Shown here: in pieces, positions 10,358 to 18,877 of the stretch
How the letters are laid out: each line of letters opens with the position of its first letter
Position numbering within the stretch: position 1 is the stretch's first letter
Source of the DNA: Leptospira soteropolitanensis
GTDB taxonomy: Bacteria; Spirochaetota; Leptospiria; Leptospirales; Leptospiraceae
Assembly (NCBI RefSeq): GCF_026151655.1
Contig: NZ_JAMQPN010000003.1
Location: 1-64,000, forward strand
DNA length: 64,000 bases
Direction of reading: 5' to 3'
Notes under the pieces: model-generated
What the model was told of the DNA's origin: nothing
What the model saw: the letters and a program-made list of their open reading frames with translations, nothing else
Database searches by the model: none
Translations under genes and position numbers: made by a program

Positions 10358-11677
10358 ATGATCATTTCAAGACCACAGACAGGAAAAGTAAGGACACGAA
10401 GAAACTTTGTAATGAGTTTTCTCGTAGGTTTATTTTTAATCGCTCCTTGGGTGGTGTTACCGGAAGGTAGCCCTCTCATTCGATTGGACATCCCACGCAG
10501 GGTGTTTCACTTGTTCGGTGGTCTTTTTATCCCGCAGGAAGGACTGATCTTATGGTTTTTCCTTCTCACGATGGGACTTTCGCTTTTCTTTTTCACCTCC
10601 GTCATTGGCCGTGTTTGGTGTGGATGGGGGTGTCCTCAAACAATCTACACCGATCTTTTCGATCGAATTGGTCGGTTTGTTTTAGATTCAAAATATGGGA
10701 AAAAGGATGCCTCGATCGTAGGCAAATACACTGTTTATTTTCTCTGGATTGTTGTTTCATTTATCGCTTCTTTTCATTGGATAGGCTATTTTGTTAGCCC
10801 ATACGAAATGTTATCCGACTATGTTAACTTTTCATTTGTAAACCAAACATACTTTTATTTTACATTATTTTTTACGGCAGCAATGTTTATCGATATCGGA
10901 TTTATCCGAGAACAATTCTGTCGTTATGCTTGTCCTTACGCAAGATTTCAAACCCTCCTTATGGATGAACATTCTTGGAACGTAACTTATGACTTTAAAC
11001 GAGGTGAACCTCGAAGGGACGGGAAAACCAAAATTGGGGATTGTATCTCCTGCAATATGTGTGTGGTGGTCTGCCCTACTGGGATCGATATCCGCGATGG
11101 TTTACAGGTGGGTTGTGTGGCCTGCGGAAAATGTGTGGATGCCTGTACTTCCATCATGGCAAGAGAAAACAAAAAAACTCTCATTGGATACTTCTCACTT
11201 AAACAAATCGAAACAGGGGCAAAAATCAAATGGATCAGACCAAGAACGGTCATTTATGCCATCTTGCTCACAGTGGTTATCACAGGTGCCGTCATTCAAC
11301 TTGTGACGAGAACTCCTATGTCTATGATTGCGGCATCTAATAAATCAATGCCTCCCATCTTAATTCCAGATAATAAAATCAGAGCTTTTGTTGCACTACG
11401 CATTCAAAATATAGCACCGATTGAAAAAGAATTTCAACTTTCGGCATCTGACACAAGACATGGAAAAGAAATCCTAATTCGTTCCGGTGAAGAGAATAAC
11501 AAGTTCAAATTGGGATCAGGCGAAATCAAAAGTATTTCTGTGGTTTTAGAGACACAGCCCCTCACAGAACAAGAATTAAATGAAGGTTACTTACCTGGCT
11601 CCATTGTATTACAAAATGCAGAAGATCCAGACGAACGATTGGAGAAAAAACTCTCCTTAACATTACCAAGGAGGTAA
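10358..11677 (+). CDS. ccoG: cbb3 oxidase accessory ferredoxin-type membrane protein
   Basis: This is a 439-residue CcoG/FixG/RdxA protein, a membrane-bound iron-sulfur protein linked to copper reduction during cbb3 assembly. Four to five membrane segments surround GRVWCGWGCPQTIY, and RYACPYARFQ adds further conserved cysteines. Two 4Fe-4S groups follow: C229, C232, C235, C239 and C253, C256, C259, C263. The C-terminal 130 residues form an Ig-like periplasmic domain. The start lies one base after the ccoP stop. Confidence 0.95.
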   Translation: MIISRPQTGKVRTRRNFVMSFLVGLFLIAPWVVLPEGSPLIRLDIPRRVFHLFGGLFIPQEGLILWFFLLTMGLSLFFFTSVIGRVWCGWGCPQTIYTDLFDRIGRFVLDSKYGKKDASIVGKYTVYFLWIVVSFIASFHWIGYFVSPYEMLSDYVNFSFVNQTYFYFTLFFTAAMFIDIGFIREQFCRYACPYARFQTLLMDEHSWNVTYDFKRGEPRRDGKTKIGDCISCNMCVVVCPTGIDIRDGLQVGCVACGKCVDACTSIMARENKKTLIGYFSLKQIETGAKIKWIRPRTVIYAILLTVVITGAVIQLVTRTPMSMIAASNKSMPPILIPDNKIRAFVALRIQNIAPIEKEFQLSASDTRHGKEILIRSGEENNKFKLGSGEIKSISVVLETQPLTEQELNEGYLPGSIVLQNAEDPDERLEKKLSLTLPRR

Positions 11678-12174
11678 TGATGTTTAAAGAATTACACCCC
11701 AGCCTACGAAATGCCATGTATGTGGTTCTGATTAGTTTTACCGCACTTGTGGCAGCGACTTTTTATACCATTCGTTTAACCTATAAAAACTTTGAACCAG
11801 TAATGGACAAAAATTATTACGAAATTGGTTTGAACTACGAAAAAGCAATAGAAAACCAAAAAGAACTTTTGAAAGAAGGTTATCTGATCAAAACAAACTG
11901 GGATAACCAAATCCTACTTCCTATGGGTGAATCAGAAATTTCGGTCCAACTGGAAAAAAATGGTACACAAACTAATAGCAGCGCAAAAACCATGACTGTT
12001 TTTTTGGAAAGAAATGCGACTACCAAAAATACCGCACGTTATGATCTAAAACCAACACCAAATGGGTTTGTTGGAAAAATCCCACTATTAGAAAAGGGAA
12101 CTTGGAATTTACGACTGGTTGCTGACATAGATGGCAAGTCCTTTGAAAGAGAAGGAAAAATTTCTATTAAATGA
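11677..12174 (+). CDS. ccoH: cbb3 oxidase assembly protein, FixH-like
   Basis: The 165-residue protein has one N-terminal membrane helix (MYVVLISFTALVAATFYTI) and the YKNFEPVMDKNYYEIGLNYEKAI segment typical of FixH, then a periplasmic beta-sandwich. It is needed for CcoN-CcoO-CcoP assembly in other bacteria. It overlaps ccoG by one base and ccoI by four (ATGA). AAGGAGG precedes two consecutive ATG codons, and either could be used. Confidence 0.88.
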   Translation: MMFKELHPSLRNAMYVVLISFTALVAATFYTIRLTYKNFEPVMDKNYYEIGLNYEKAIENQKELLKEGYLIKTNWDNQILLPMGESEISVQLEKNGTQTNSSAKTMTVFLERNATTKNTARYDLKPTPNGFVGKIPLLEKGTWNLRLVADIDGKSFEREGKISIK

Positions 12175-14633
12175 ACGAAACCGTTTCTGATGTAACAAAA
12201 ACAGAATGTGATCACTGCGGGAATCAGATCCGGTTAGTGAGGATCGAAGCAAAAGTCGGAAATGATACAAAGGTTTTTTGTTGTGAAGGATGTGAAACGG
12301 TTTATTCCATCATCAATTCTCTTGGTGGAAGTTATTATTACAACTTAAAAGGAAATACAAAACTCGATCCAGTTCAAATCGAAGACTCGGATGCAGACGT
12401 TGAAAACGAACTTGTATACGAAAAGTTTGTCCGTAAGTCAGGAGATTTTTCTGAAGTTTCAATCCAAATCACAAACATTCATTGTTCTGCCTGTGTTTGG
12501 ATCAATGAAAAAGTTTTAAACGAAGAAGAAGGAATTGTTTCCGCTCAAATAAACTTTGCATCTGGAAGGGCTCGGATTCGATTTGATCGTTCCAAAATTA
12601 AAATTTCTCGGATTTTATCTCTCATTCGTGCCATAGGTTATAAACCTGTACTTTTTTCGCCCACAGAAGGTACTCTGGAAAAAACAAAACAATTAAAGAC
12701 TCTACTCCTCCGCATTGGAGTCGCCGGTTTTTGTTTTGGAAATATCATGATCTTAAGTGTGGCTTTGTATTCTGGTTATTTTACTGGAATAGATTTAGAC
12801 ATCAAACGGCTCTTCCATTACGCATCTTGGGTATTTGCGACACCAGCCTATCTATATTCTGGTTATCCTTTTATGTCTGGGTTTTTAACAAGCATCAGAC
12901 GAAGAACACTTTCAATGGATTTCCTTCTGTTTTTAGGAATCTCCTTGGCATATTTTTATTCGGTTTATGTAACTCTGACTGATATAGGCGAAGTTTATTT
13001 TGATTCCGTAGCGATGATTTACTTCTTTATTTTAATTGGAAAGTACTTCGAAGAAAAAGCCAGGGTGTTTGCTTCGGATAAATTGGAATCCATCCTTTGC
13101 AAACTTCCTGAAACTTCAATTCGTGTGACAGAAGCAGGCGAAGATACCATTCCCAGCTCCGAAATCAAAATCGGAGATACCATTCGAGTGGCGCCAGGAA
13201 AACGAATCCCAGTCGATGCCATTCTTGTATCCGAACAAACCTATGTGGATGAATCCTTTTTAACAGGAGAATCTTTACCCATTCGAAAAAAGAAAGGCGA
13301 TACCATTCTTGCTGGCTCTCTTGCTATGGATAACCCGGCTTTAATTATTGCGGGATCCGACTACCACGCCTCTACTCTTTCTTCTCTTAAACTGCGATTA
13401 GAGGAAGCCTTACATCTAAAACCAAAATTACAAATCCTAACTGAGCGAATTGCTTCCTACTTTATCACTGTTGTATTTGCATTGGCCTTTCTTTGTTTTT
13501 TTGTTTGGTATTATTTGTCCGGTGGAAATTTAGAACAAAGTCTTGTCACGACCATTTCTGTTCTCATTGTTGCTTGTCCTTGTGCCTTGGGAATTTCTGT
13601 TCCGACAGCCCTTGTCACAAATCATATCCTCAATGCTGACAAAGGAGTGCTTTTAAAAAATCCATCCGTTGTGGAAGCACTCGCAAAAGCCGATACCATC
13701 TTTTTAGATAAAACTGGAACCCTTACAGAAGGGAAGTTTTTAGTAAGACAAGTGTCTGTGAAAGAGGAACACCTACCGCTTGTTTACCGAATAGAAAAAG
13801 AGGTTAACCATCCTTTAGCTAAATCTCTGGTAAAGTATTTGCAACCGTTTAGTTCTGTTACCAAACGAGCTGAGTCTATTTTATTATCCAAATTAGAAAA
13901 CCTTCCAGGAAGAGGAGTCAAAGCCGAGTTAGAAGTGGATTCTAATAACCTTTCAGTTCTTATTGGAAATAAATCCTTACTCGAAAGTGAAAAGATTCCT
14001 TTGGAAAATGTACCGGAAGGAGAGGGATCGTTAATTTTACTTGCTGTAGGTGGAATGTATCTAGGGAGTTTTTTACTTGCCGATGAAATCCGTCCTGGGG
14101 CTCGTTCCTTTGTTTCTCTTCTCAAACACTTTGTTCCGAATATTTCTATCCTTTCAGGGGACCGATATGCCGCAGTGAAGTATATTGCGGACACCCTTGG
14201 CATTGAAAAATATGCATCCGACCTTTCTCCAGAAGACAAAAGAAATCTCATCAGTAAAGCACAAAGCGCAGGAAATGTGGTCATCATGGTGGGAGATGGG
14301 ATCAACGATAGTTTATCTTTGGCACAAGCAAATGTTTCTATTTCACACACGGAAGCAGAAGACCTCTCTTTAGAAAAATCTGATGTGGTTTTGACTTCTG
14401 GAAATTTGAATGGACTTGTCCATTCCCTACTCTCTGCCAAAAAGACAAGAGAAGTCATTCTGCAAAATATCATCATTTCTTTCTGTTATAACTCGATTAT
14501 GTTACCTCTTGCGATGTTTGGGCTAATGTTACCTGTGATCTGCGCTGTTTTTATGGCGTGTTCCAGCTTGACAGTCCTTCTCAATTCTCTTTCCATAAGA
14601 TTAAGGATCCCCAAATGGAAGCCCTCTACTTAA
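12171..14633 (+). CDS. ccoI: Copper-translocating P1B-type ATPase for cbb3 assembly
   Basis: This 820-residue ATPase of the CcoI/FixI/CopA2 group moves copper across the inner membrane for loading of CcoN. The N-terminus has an extra cysteine domain (ECDHCG, FCCEGC), then a heavy-metal-associated domain with C105-S-A-C108. The membrane CPC motif is C469-P-C471, the phosphorylated aspartate is D513 in DKTGTLT, and the hinge motif is GDGINDS. It sits between ccoH and ccoS in the usual order. Eight membrane helices are expected. Confidence 0.94.
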   Translation: MNETVSDVTKTECDHCGNQIRLVRIEAKVGNDTKVFCCEGCETVYSIINSLGGSYYYNLKGNTKLDPVQIEDSDADVENELVYEKFVRKSGDFSEVSIQITNIHCSACVWINEKVLNEEEGIVSAQINFASGRARIRFDRSKIKISRILSLIRAIGYKPVLFSPTEGTLEKTKQLKTLLLRIGVAGFCFGNIMILSVALYSGYFTGIDLDIKRLFHYASWVFATPAYLYSGYPFMSGFLTSIRRRTLSMDFLLFLGISLAYFYSVYVTLTDIGEVYFDSVAMIYFFILIGKYFEEKARVFASDKLESILCKLPETSIRVTEAGEDTIPSSEIKIGDTIRVAPGKRIPVDAILVSEQTYVDESFLTGESLPIRKKKGDTILAGSLAMDNPALIIAGSDYHASTLSSLKLRLEEALHLKPKLQILTERIASYFITVVFALAFLCFFVWYYLSGGNLEQSLVTTISVLIVACPCALGISVPTALVTNHILNADKGVLLKNPSVVEALAKADTIFLDKTGTLTEGKFLVRQVSVKEEHLPLVYRIEKEVNHPLAKSLVKYLQPFSSVTKRAESILLSKLENLPGRGVKAELEVDSNNLSVLIGNKSLLESEKIPLENVPEGEGSLILLAVGGMYLGSFLLADEIRPGARSFVSLLKHFVPNISILSGDRYAAVKYIADTLGIEKYASDLSPEDKRNLISKAQSAGNVVIMVGDGINDSLSLAQANVSISHTEAEDLSLEKSDVVLTSGNLNGLVHSLLSAKKTREVILQNIIISFCYNSIMLPLAMFGLMLPVICAVFMACSSLTVLLNSLSIRLRIPKWKPST

Positions 14634-14812
14634 CAATACCTATGGCAATGTGTATTGCCGCTTTCTTTCTTTATGTCTTTATCACTGCCTTTCGTAAAGG
14701 CCAGTTTGAAGACATCGAATCCCCTAAATATAGAATGTTCTTTGAGGAAGAATATCCGCAAGAGAGCCAATCAAAATCAAATTCATCTGATGGACCAACT
14801 AGCAAATCTTAG
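14615..14812 (+). CDS. ccoS: cbb3 oxidase maturation protein CcoS
   Basis: The 65-residue protein has one membrane helix (YLTIPMAMCIAAFFLYVFIT) followed by FRKGQFEDIESPKYRMFFEE, the CcoS signature. CcoS is associated with cofactor insertion into CcoN. The ATG at 14615 is chosen because it begins the conserved helix and has AAGGAT upstream; the frame is open for 19 more codons inside ccoI. It overlaps ccoI by 19 bases and the next gene by 23. Confidence 0.9.
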   Translation: MEALYLTIPMAMCIAAFFLYVFITAFRKGQFEDIESPKYRMFFEEEYPQESQSKSNSSDGPTSKS

Positions 14813-15476
14813 TTTTTTTGGTTCCATATTTGTTTATGGATTTGTAAGCAGTTTTCATTGTTTAGTCATGTGTGGCCCCTTTGTCTCCCTATTGCAAACG
14901 GAGAGAGGAAAACATATCCCCATTTATCTTTATCACCTAGGAAGATTCATCTCTTATACCTTCCTTGGTATGGTCTTAGGATTTCTCGGTAAAGGAGCCA
15001 ATGCCTTGGGAGATTTAACGGCTGTTCGGGGAGTTGCAGGGCTACTCACCTTTTTATTCTTAGTGGTATTTGCCATCCGAACCTATTCAACAAAAACAAC
15101 CTCCTCCTTTGGATCTTTACCACAAGGCATTCGTAAGTTTTTAGAAAAAATTCGTTCCCGTTTTAGCAAAAATGGACTTGGGTTTGGAATTGGAATGGTA
15201 AGTGCCTTACTCCCTTGTGGCGTTTTATATCCTGCCTACGCCGCTTCATTTGCGACAGGTTCCTTATGGAACGGCGGATTTGTGATGTTTTTCTTTTATT
15301 TGGGAACAGTTCCGGCCTTAACCGGTCTTGGATGGATTGTTGGCAAGTGGAGACACAAAATTCCTACAAAGTGGATCCCTGCGTTTGGGACGATTGTTAT
15401 CTTAACTTCTCTCGGTTTTTTACTCTATCGATTGTTCTTCCACACTCATGGAGAATCCTGCGACCACCTATTATAA
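14790..15476 (+). CDS. SafE/TauE-like (UreH-domain) membrane protein of the cco operon
   Basis: The 228-residue polytopic protein starts with SSFHCLVMCGPF, the His-Cys...Met-Cys-Gly-Pro motif of the family that often closes cbb3 operons. It has about six membrane helices and a second SALLPCG motif, consistent with a small transporter, possibly for copper. The ATG at 14790 is chosen over an upstream one because it begins just before the conserved motif. It is annotated elsewhere as a sulfite exporter TauE/SafE family protein, but sulfite transport is not supported here. Confidence 0.82.
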   Translation: MDQLANLSFFGSIFVYGFVSSFHCLVMCGPFVSLLQTERGKHIPIYLYHLGRFISYTFLGMVLGFLGKGANALGDLTAVRGVAGLLTFLFLVVFAIRTYSTKTTSSFGSLPQGIRKFLEKIRSRFSKNGLGFGIGMVSALLPCGVLYPAYAASFATGSLWNGGFVMFFFYLGTVPALTGLGWIVGKWRHKIPTKWIPAFGTIVILTSLGFLLYRLFFHTHGESCDHLL

Positions 15477-15524
15477 AGAATTAAGGTTTTTTGTTCCTCT
15501 AATCAAAACAGAAAAGCTATCCGA

Positions 15525-15854
15525 CTAAAAACCTCTCCCTCGGAAGTATTTTTCTTTAAAGTGACTTACTAAATCATGATTGATTTTGGGTTCATTATTA
15601 TTGCCAATCACAGCAATGAGTTTTTTGGCAACATTCCTGTCGTGATTTGCTAACCAACGTCTATACTGGGTATTTAAGTCCGACTCCCCTACTAAAATAA
15701 CCTCTGTCGGAGACTGCAAAGTTTTTGTGATGTCTTCAAAATCCCAAACATCAGTCTCCACAGGCTTTTCCCATGTTCTAGATTGCATTTGGTCAGATTC
15801 GAACTGGATCATCTCGATTCGCTTCTTGTTGAGGTATAGGATGCAGGCGTTCAT
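15525..15854 (-). CDS. eRF1-domain-like (translational machinery type) small protein
   Basis: The 109-residue soluble protein has a central pattern, FEDITKTLQSPTEVILVGESDLNTQYRRWLANHDRNVAKKLIAV and a final VSHFKEKYF, like the small bacterial proteins related to eRF1 domain 3. The opening MNACILYLNKKRIEMIQF fits the strand seen as WIDHREA in that group. AAGGGAAG lies seven bases upstream of the ATG. The role is unknown. Family assignment is by pattern only. Confidence 0.6.
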   Translation of the reverse strand: MNACILYLNKKRIEMIQFESDQMQSRTWEKPVETDVWDFEDITKTLQSPTEVILVGESDLNTQYRRWLANHDRNVAKKLIAVIGNNNEPKINHDLVSHFKEKYFRGRGF

Positions 15855-15945
15855 ATTTTCACTTCCCTTACTTAATTATGACGTAAAGAAAAACAAAAAC
15901 ATACTCTTTTTAATAAAAAACTCATGTTCTGATTCATGATAAATG

Positions 15946-16209
15946 TCAATACATACTCAAACTAACAATTGATTCTGAACTGAGTTCCTCAACCAGATAA
16001 TGTAAGTTAGTTGTAAGTTCACTCGGCTCCAATACAAACTCATTGTAAGACACTAAACAAAAGAAGGTTACGCAAGCTGCCAAAGTGGCATAAACTTTTC
16101 GTTTTATTCTCTCTGTTCGAATTCTAGCTTTGGTTTGCCTTACCAAACGCAATTCAAATTCCGAATCATTTAAAAGTTGTTCCCATTTTTTAGGATTCTT
16201 GGAATTCAT
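15946..16209 (-). CDS. Small single-span protein, probable anti-sigma factor
   Basis: The 87-residue protein has a charged N-terminal half (about 38 residues), one membrane helix (VYATLAACVTFFCLVSY) and a short periplasmic tail. Its start lies inside the end of the ECF sigma gene with a strong AGGAGG, so the two are translationally coupled. This is the common arrangement of an ECF sigma factor and its membrane anti-sigma. No zinc-binding His-Cys motif is present, so the family is not recognised and the role is inferred from context. Confidence 0.6.
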   Translation of the reverse strand: MNSKNPKKWEQLLNDSEFELRLVRQTKARIRTERIKRKVYATLAACVTFFCLVSYNEFVLEPSELTTNLHYLVEELSSESIVSLSMY

Positions 16210-16714
16210 TTCTTCCTCCTGGTATATTCTTTCGGACCCATTCTTTGGTCCGGAACAAACGTGACTTCACTGTTCCTTCCCGAATCTCTAATTCTTTTGC
16301 AATTTCCTCCATTGTCTTACCAGCCAAATAGAGACGTAAGGTCTGGCGGTACTTTTCTGGAATTTGTTTCATCACAGACTCAATCCATTCTTCTTTTTCA
16401 AAAGAAGATTCTTCCCTTACCCCAGACAATTGGACTTTGTTCTTAACCAAATATCGTTTTGCTTTCTCTTCTTCGCGTAATCTTTTATCGTTCATCCGAA
16501 GGGCTTCATTGCGAGCGATGGTGTAAATCCAAGTAGAAATTTTGGATCTACCATCAAACCCACCCTTTTCCAAAGATTTAAAGACACGAAAGTATACTTC
16601 CTGAACGACATCCTCTGTAGAATCATCAAAACGGTCGATGAGGGTATCACCGACCGTTTTTAAAACCAAATGTTTGGTTTCTTTGACTACTGTTTCGAAG
16701 TCAAACTCAGGCAT
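16190..16714 (-). CDS. ECF-family RNA polymerase sigma factor
   Basis: The 174-residue protein has sigma region 2 (DVVQEVYFRVFKSLEKGG...STWIYTIARNEALR) and region 4 (YRQTLRLYLAGKTMEEIAKELEIREGTVKSRLFRTKEW), with nothing between but a linker, as in ECF sigma factors. It lies between a Spy-like lipoprotein gene (3-base gap) and a small membrane protein gene (20-base overlap) on the same strand. The ribosome site GGAAGAG lies within the end of the upstream gene. The promoter it recognises cannot be told from this window. Confidence 0.92.
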   Translation of the reverse strand: MPEFDFETVVKETKHLVLKTVGDTLIDRFDDSTEDVVQEVYFRVFKSLEKGGFDGRSKISTWIYTIARNEALRMNDKRLREEEKAKRYLVKNKVQLSGVREESSFEKEEWIESVMKQIPEKYRQTLRLYLAGKTMEEIAKELEIREGTVKSRLFRTKEWVRKNIPGGRNEFQES

Positions 16715-16717
16715 TGT

Positions 16718-17170
16718 TTACTCTTCCGGTGGTTGGTGACGACTTGCGAAACGCTCCACTAAATCAGCAAACTTCTCCCTTTGTTCAGGCTTTAATACAG
16801 CATGAAATTCAACGAGCTTAGATTGGAAAAACTTGCGCATTTCTTGGTGACGAGTTTCTCTTTCGATACTCATTTTATCCAACAACTTAGTGTCGATTTT
16901 CTCAGACCGAATTTGTGTTGCCATTTCTTTGGCCCAAGATTCGTGTTTCGGTTTCATTTCCTTATGTTTGGCAATGAGTTCCGCCTTGATAGACTCTAAT
17001 TTTGCTTTTTGTGTATCATCCAAATCTAGTTTAGATGTGAGTTTGGAGGCCACCCACTCGATTCTTTTTTCAAAATCTTTGTGTCCACGGCAATTTCCAA
17101 AGGCAAAAGCCATCACCGATACAAGACCGATAGTTGTTGTGATTTTTAAAACTTGTTTGAGAGAGATCAT
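16718..17170 (-). CDS. Spy/CpxP-like (LTXXQ) putative lipoprotein
   Basis: The 150-residue exported protein has a hydrophobic N-terminus ending MAFAFGNC, a plausible spirochaetal lipobox with the lipid-modified cysteine at C27. The rest is alpha-helical with two LTXXQ-like motifs (LDLDDTQKAKLESI and LKPEQREKFADL), the signature of Spy, CpxP and the metal sensor CnrX. It is the first gene of a three-gene unit with an ECF sigma factor and a small membrane protein, so it probably acts as an envelope sensor. The ribosome site is AAGGAAGG. Confidence 0.78.
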   Translation of the reverse strand: MISLKQVLKITTTIGLVSVMAFAFGNCRGHKDFEKRIEWVASKLTSKLDLDDTQKAKLESIKAELIAKHKEMKPKHESWAKEMATQIRSEKIDTKLLDKMSIERETRHQEMRKFFQSKLVEFHAVLKPEQREKFADLVERFASRHQPPEE

Positions 17171-17221
17171 AAAACCTTCCTTGTTTGTTTGGTGAATATG
17201 ACCCGAAAGAGAAAGGAAGAG

Positions 17222-17252
17222 TTCCCTACCTTAGAAAAAAATAGGTAGGGAA
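17222..17252 (-). terminator. Hairpin between the lipoprotein gene and the sigma operon
   Basis: Perfect 10-base arms TTCCCTACCT and AGGTAGGGAA enclose an 11-base A-rich loop. It lies downstream of the lipoprotein gene and 52 bases before the Spy-like gene. In the minus direction only a pyrimidine-rich stretch follows, so it may be a weak terminator or a leader structure. On the plus strand a T-run follows, but no plus-strand gene ends here. Confidence 0.45.
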
Positions 17253-17267
17253 TTTGTTTTTTTTAAA

Positions 17268-17648
17268 TTAAAAACTTGGGAACGGATCTCCTGTTAAGTA
17301 TCCATCTGTTTTTAAGTCTTGGCAAGACAAGATGTTTGCAATGGCAGAACCAAGTACAAAGCCTTTGAATCCTTTGATATCGGAAACACACTGGTCCACA
17401 TCAGCTTTCACATAGTATTTAGCGGAATCAATACTGGCTATGTCCGCCGCCACTAAACTGTAAATAGAGATAAACGGTCTACCAACTAAAACAGTTGAAT
17501 TGATTAGGTCTGTCTGGATCGCTGCATCGGTGATTCTCGAAGCAACCTCGGAACCTTTCTCACGATCGATCGTTGCACCCACTGGATTTAAGACAAGGCA
17601 ATTGGTTAGCGAAAACGCTAAAGTAACAAACAGAATTTTTTTTAACAT
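17268..17648 (-). CDS. Putative leptospiral lipoprotein (TIGR04452-like)
   Basis: The 126-residue protein starts at the ATG at 17648, which has GAAGGGAAC upstream. The signal sequence ends at LTNC, with the lipid-modified cysteine at C17. The stretch LNPVGATIDREKGSEVASRITDAAIQTDL and two later cysteines resemble a small lipoprotein family I associate with Leptospira (TIGR04452); that assignment is from memory. The function is unknown. It is probably attached to the outer or inner membrane. Confidence 0.72.
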   Translation of the reverse strand: MLKKILFVTLAFSLTNCLVLNPVGATIDREKGSEVASRITDAAIQTDLINSTVLVGRPFISIYSLVAADIASIDSAKYYVKADVDQCVSDIKGFKGFVLGSAIANILSCQDLKTDGYLTGDPFPSF

Positions 17649-17740
17649 ATATGTTCCCTTCGATAATGGTTTCACCAAATTTAAATCCTATATACCTTTG
17701 CTTCAAGAAAAATCCAAAGAAGGCTTGTAATTAACAACGG

Positions 17741-18421
17741 TCAATCGCCAACGATAAAAATCGTAAGATACCAATTGTTTTTCTTTTTTTCAAAAAAGGC
17801 TCTGTAGTCAAGGGGACTACGTAAAAACCGATCACATACATACCCTGGTTTGCCTTGCGGTGTACATATTTTTTTCCAGTTACAATTACTTTCTTTTTCT
17901 AATCGTCTTCCATCCAAATCATCAGCTTCTGCTCTCACAATTTGATAACTGAGTTGTGTGATCGATTTTGATTCTTTAGTAGCATCTTCTCTTACATTTA
18001 CATTTTTGCCAATAACCAAATAATGAGTGAAGGGATCGTAGTCACCGGGGAACGTTTCGAAAAAATAAGGAGCTACCATTTGACCTTCATTATTTTGGCG
18101 AAACCCTAACTTGATCGTTTCTTCCATCAGTTCCCAGAAATTGGACGCAGAAGGTTTTTCTGTTAGTTGGAAGGTTTTTAAAAAATCTTTTTTCCCAGCT
18201 TCTCCGCCAAAAGAAAAATGGATGTCTTTGTCGATTACCTCTTCCAAAGCTTTTCGATCTTTTGATTTTAGAATCTTTAAAAATTTAATTTTAAATTCGT
18301 TAAAACTTTTTTCCTTCGTAGAATGATCGATAGGTGTTAATGTTTTGGCGGCAAACGGATCACATGGCAGAAGGACAGCTGGAACGAGAAAGGACAAAAG
18401 GACGAAACTGTATTTTAGCAT
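17741..18421 (-). CDS. Exported protein with SH3-like domain
   Basis: The 226-residue protein has an N-terminal signal sequence (YSFVLLSFLVPAVLLPC). A helical region at about 35-110 is followed by an SH3-like module beginning LVIGKNVNVREDATKESKSITQL and including GKPGYVCDRFL. Such bacterial SH3 modules often bind cell-wall peptides. A cysteine at the end of the signal sequence could be a lipidation site, but LLPC is atypical. No enzymatic domain is seen. The exact function is unknown. Confidence 0.7.
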   Translation of the reverse strand: MLKYSFVLLSFLVPAVLLPCDPFAAKTLTPIDHSTKEKSFNEFKIKFLKILKSKDRKALEEVIDKDIHFSFGGEAGKKDFLKTFQLTEKPSASNFWELMEETIKLGFRQNNEGQMVAPYFFETFPGDYDPFTHYLVIGKNVNVREDATKESKSITQLSYQIVRAEADDLDGRRLEKESNCNWKKICTPQGKPGYVCDRFLRSPLDYRAFFEKKKNNWYLTIFIVGD

Positions 18422-18458
18422 AAAACTTGCAAAAAAGATATGCCGTCCTTATAAAGAA

Positions 18459-18809
18459 TCAATTCTTTTTCAACACGTTTACTGCAATACTACATTGTTT
18501 TGTGAATCCTAGATTTTCACGAATTTCTTCCAAGGAAAGTTTTTTCCGTTTGAGCTCACAAACTTTCAAAAAAAGTTCGGTATACTCTTTGTCTAATTTT
18601 TCACCTTCTTCATCTTCTTCTGTCAATACAAGTTTGGCAATATCGACACAAGACCTTTCCGATTCCGGCAATAATTGAAAGATGGTCTTTACTGTTTCCT
18701 CCTTTTGTTTACAGGAAACATTTGTGGGATTTTTTTCTTTTCCGGACAAGGACGAGAAACAAAAAACGATTAAGACGATAGATAAGATTGGGTTTTTCAT
18801 CATTAGCAT
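18459..18809 (-). CDS. Small secreted protein, unknown
   Basis: The 116-residue protein begins at the ATG at 18809, with GGAAGAAG upstream, and has a signal peptide (PILSIVLIVFCFSSLSG). The mature part is helical and highly charged, with four cysteines (SCKQ, SCVD, VCEL, QCSI). I do not recognise the family. It is probably periplasmic. It lies between another secreted protein gene and the divergent aspartase gene. Confidence 0.62.
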   Translation of the reverse strand: MLMMKNPILSIVLIVFCFSSLSGKEKNPTNVSCKQKEETVKTIFQLLPESERSCVDIAKLVLTEEDEEGEKLDKEYTELFLKVCELKRKKLSLEEIRENLGFTKQCSIAVNVLKKN

Positions 18810-18877
18810 GATAAATCTTCTTCCCATTTGGATTTGGTCGAGTATCTTTCGTCCTATCCAATAGAAATTAAAGACCT

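Noticed and set aside
13784..14476. 230-codon minus-strand frame inside ccoI
   Set aside because: Ser/Arg-rich composition typical of an antisense shadow; the plus strand encodes the conserved ATPase domain.
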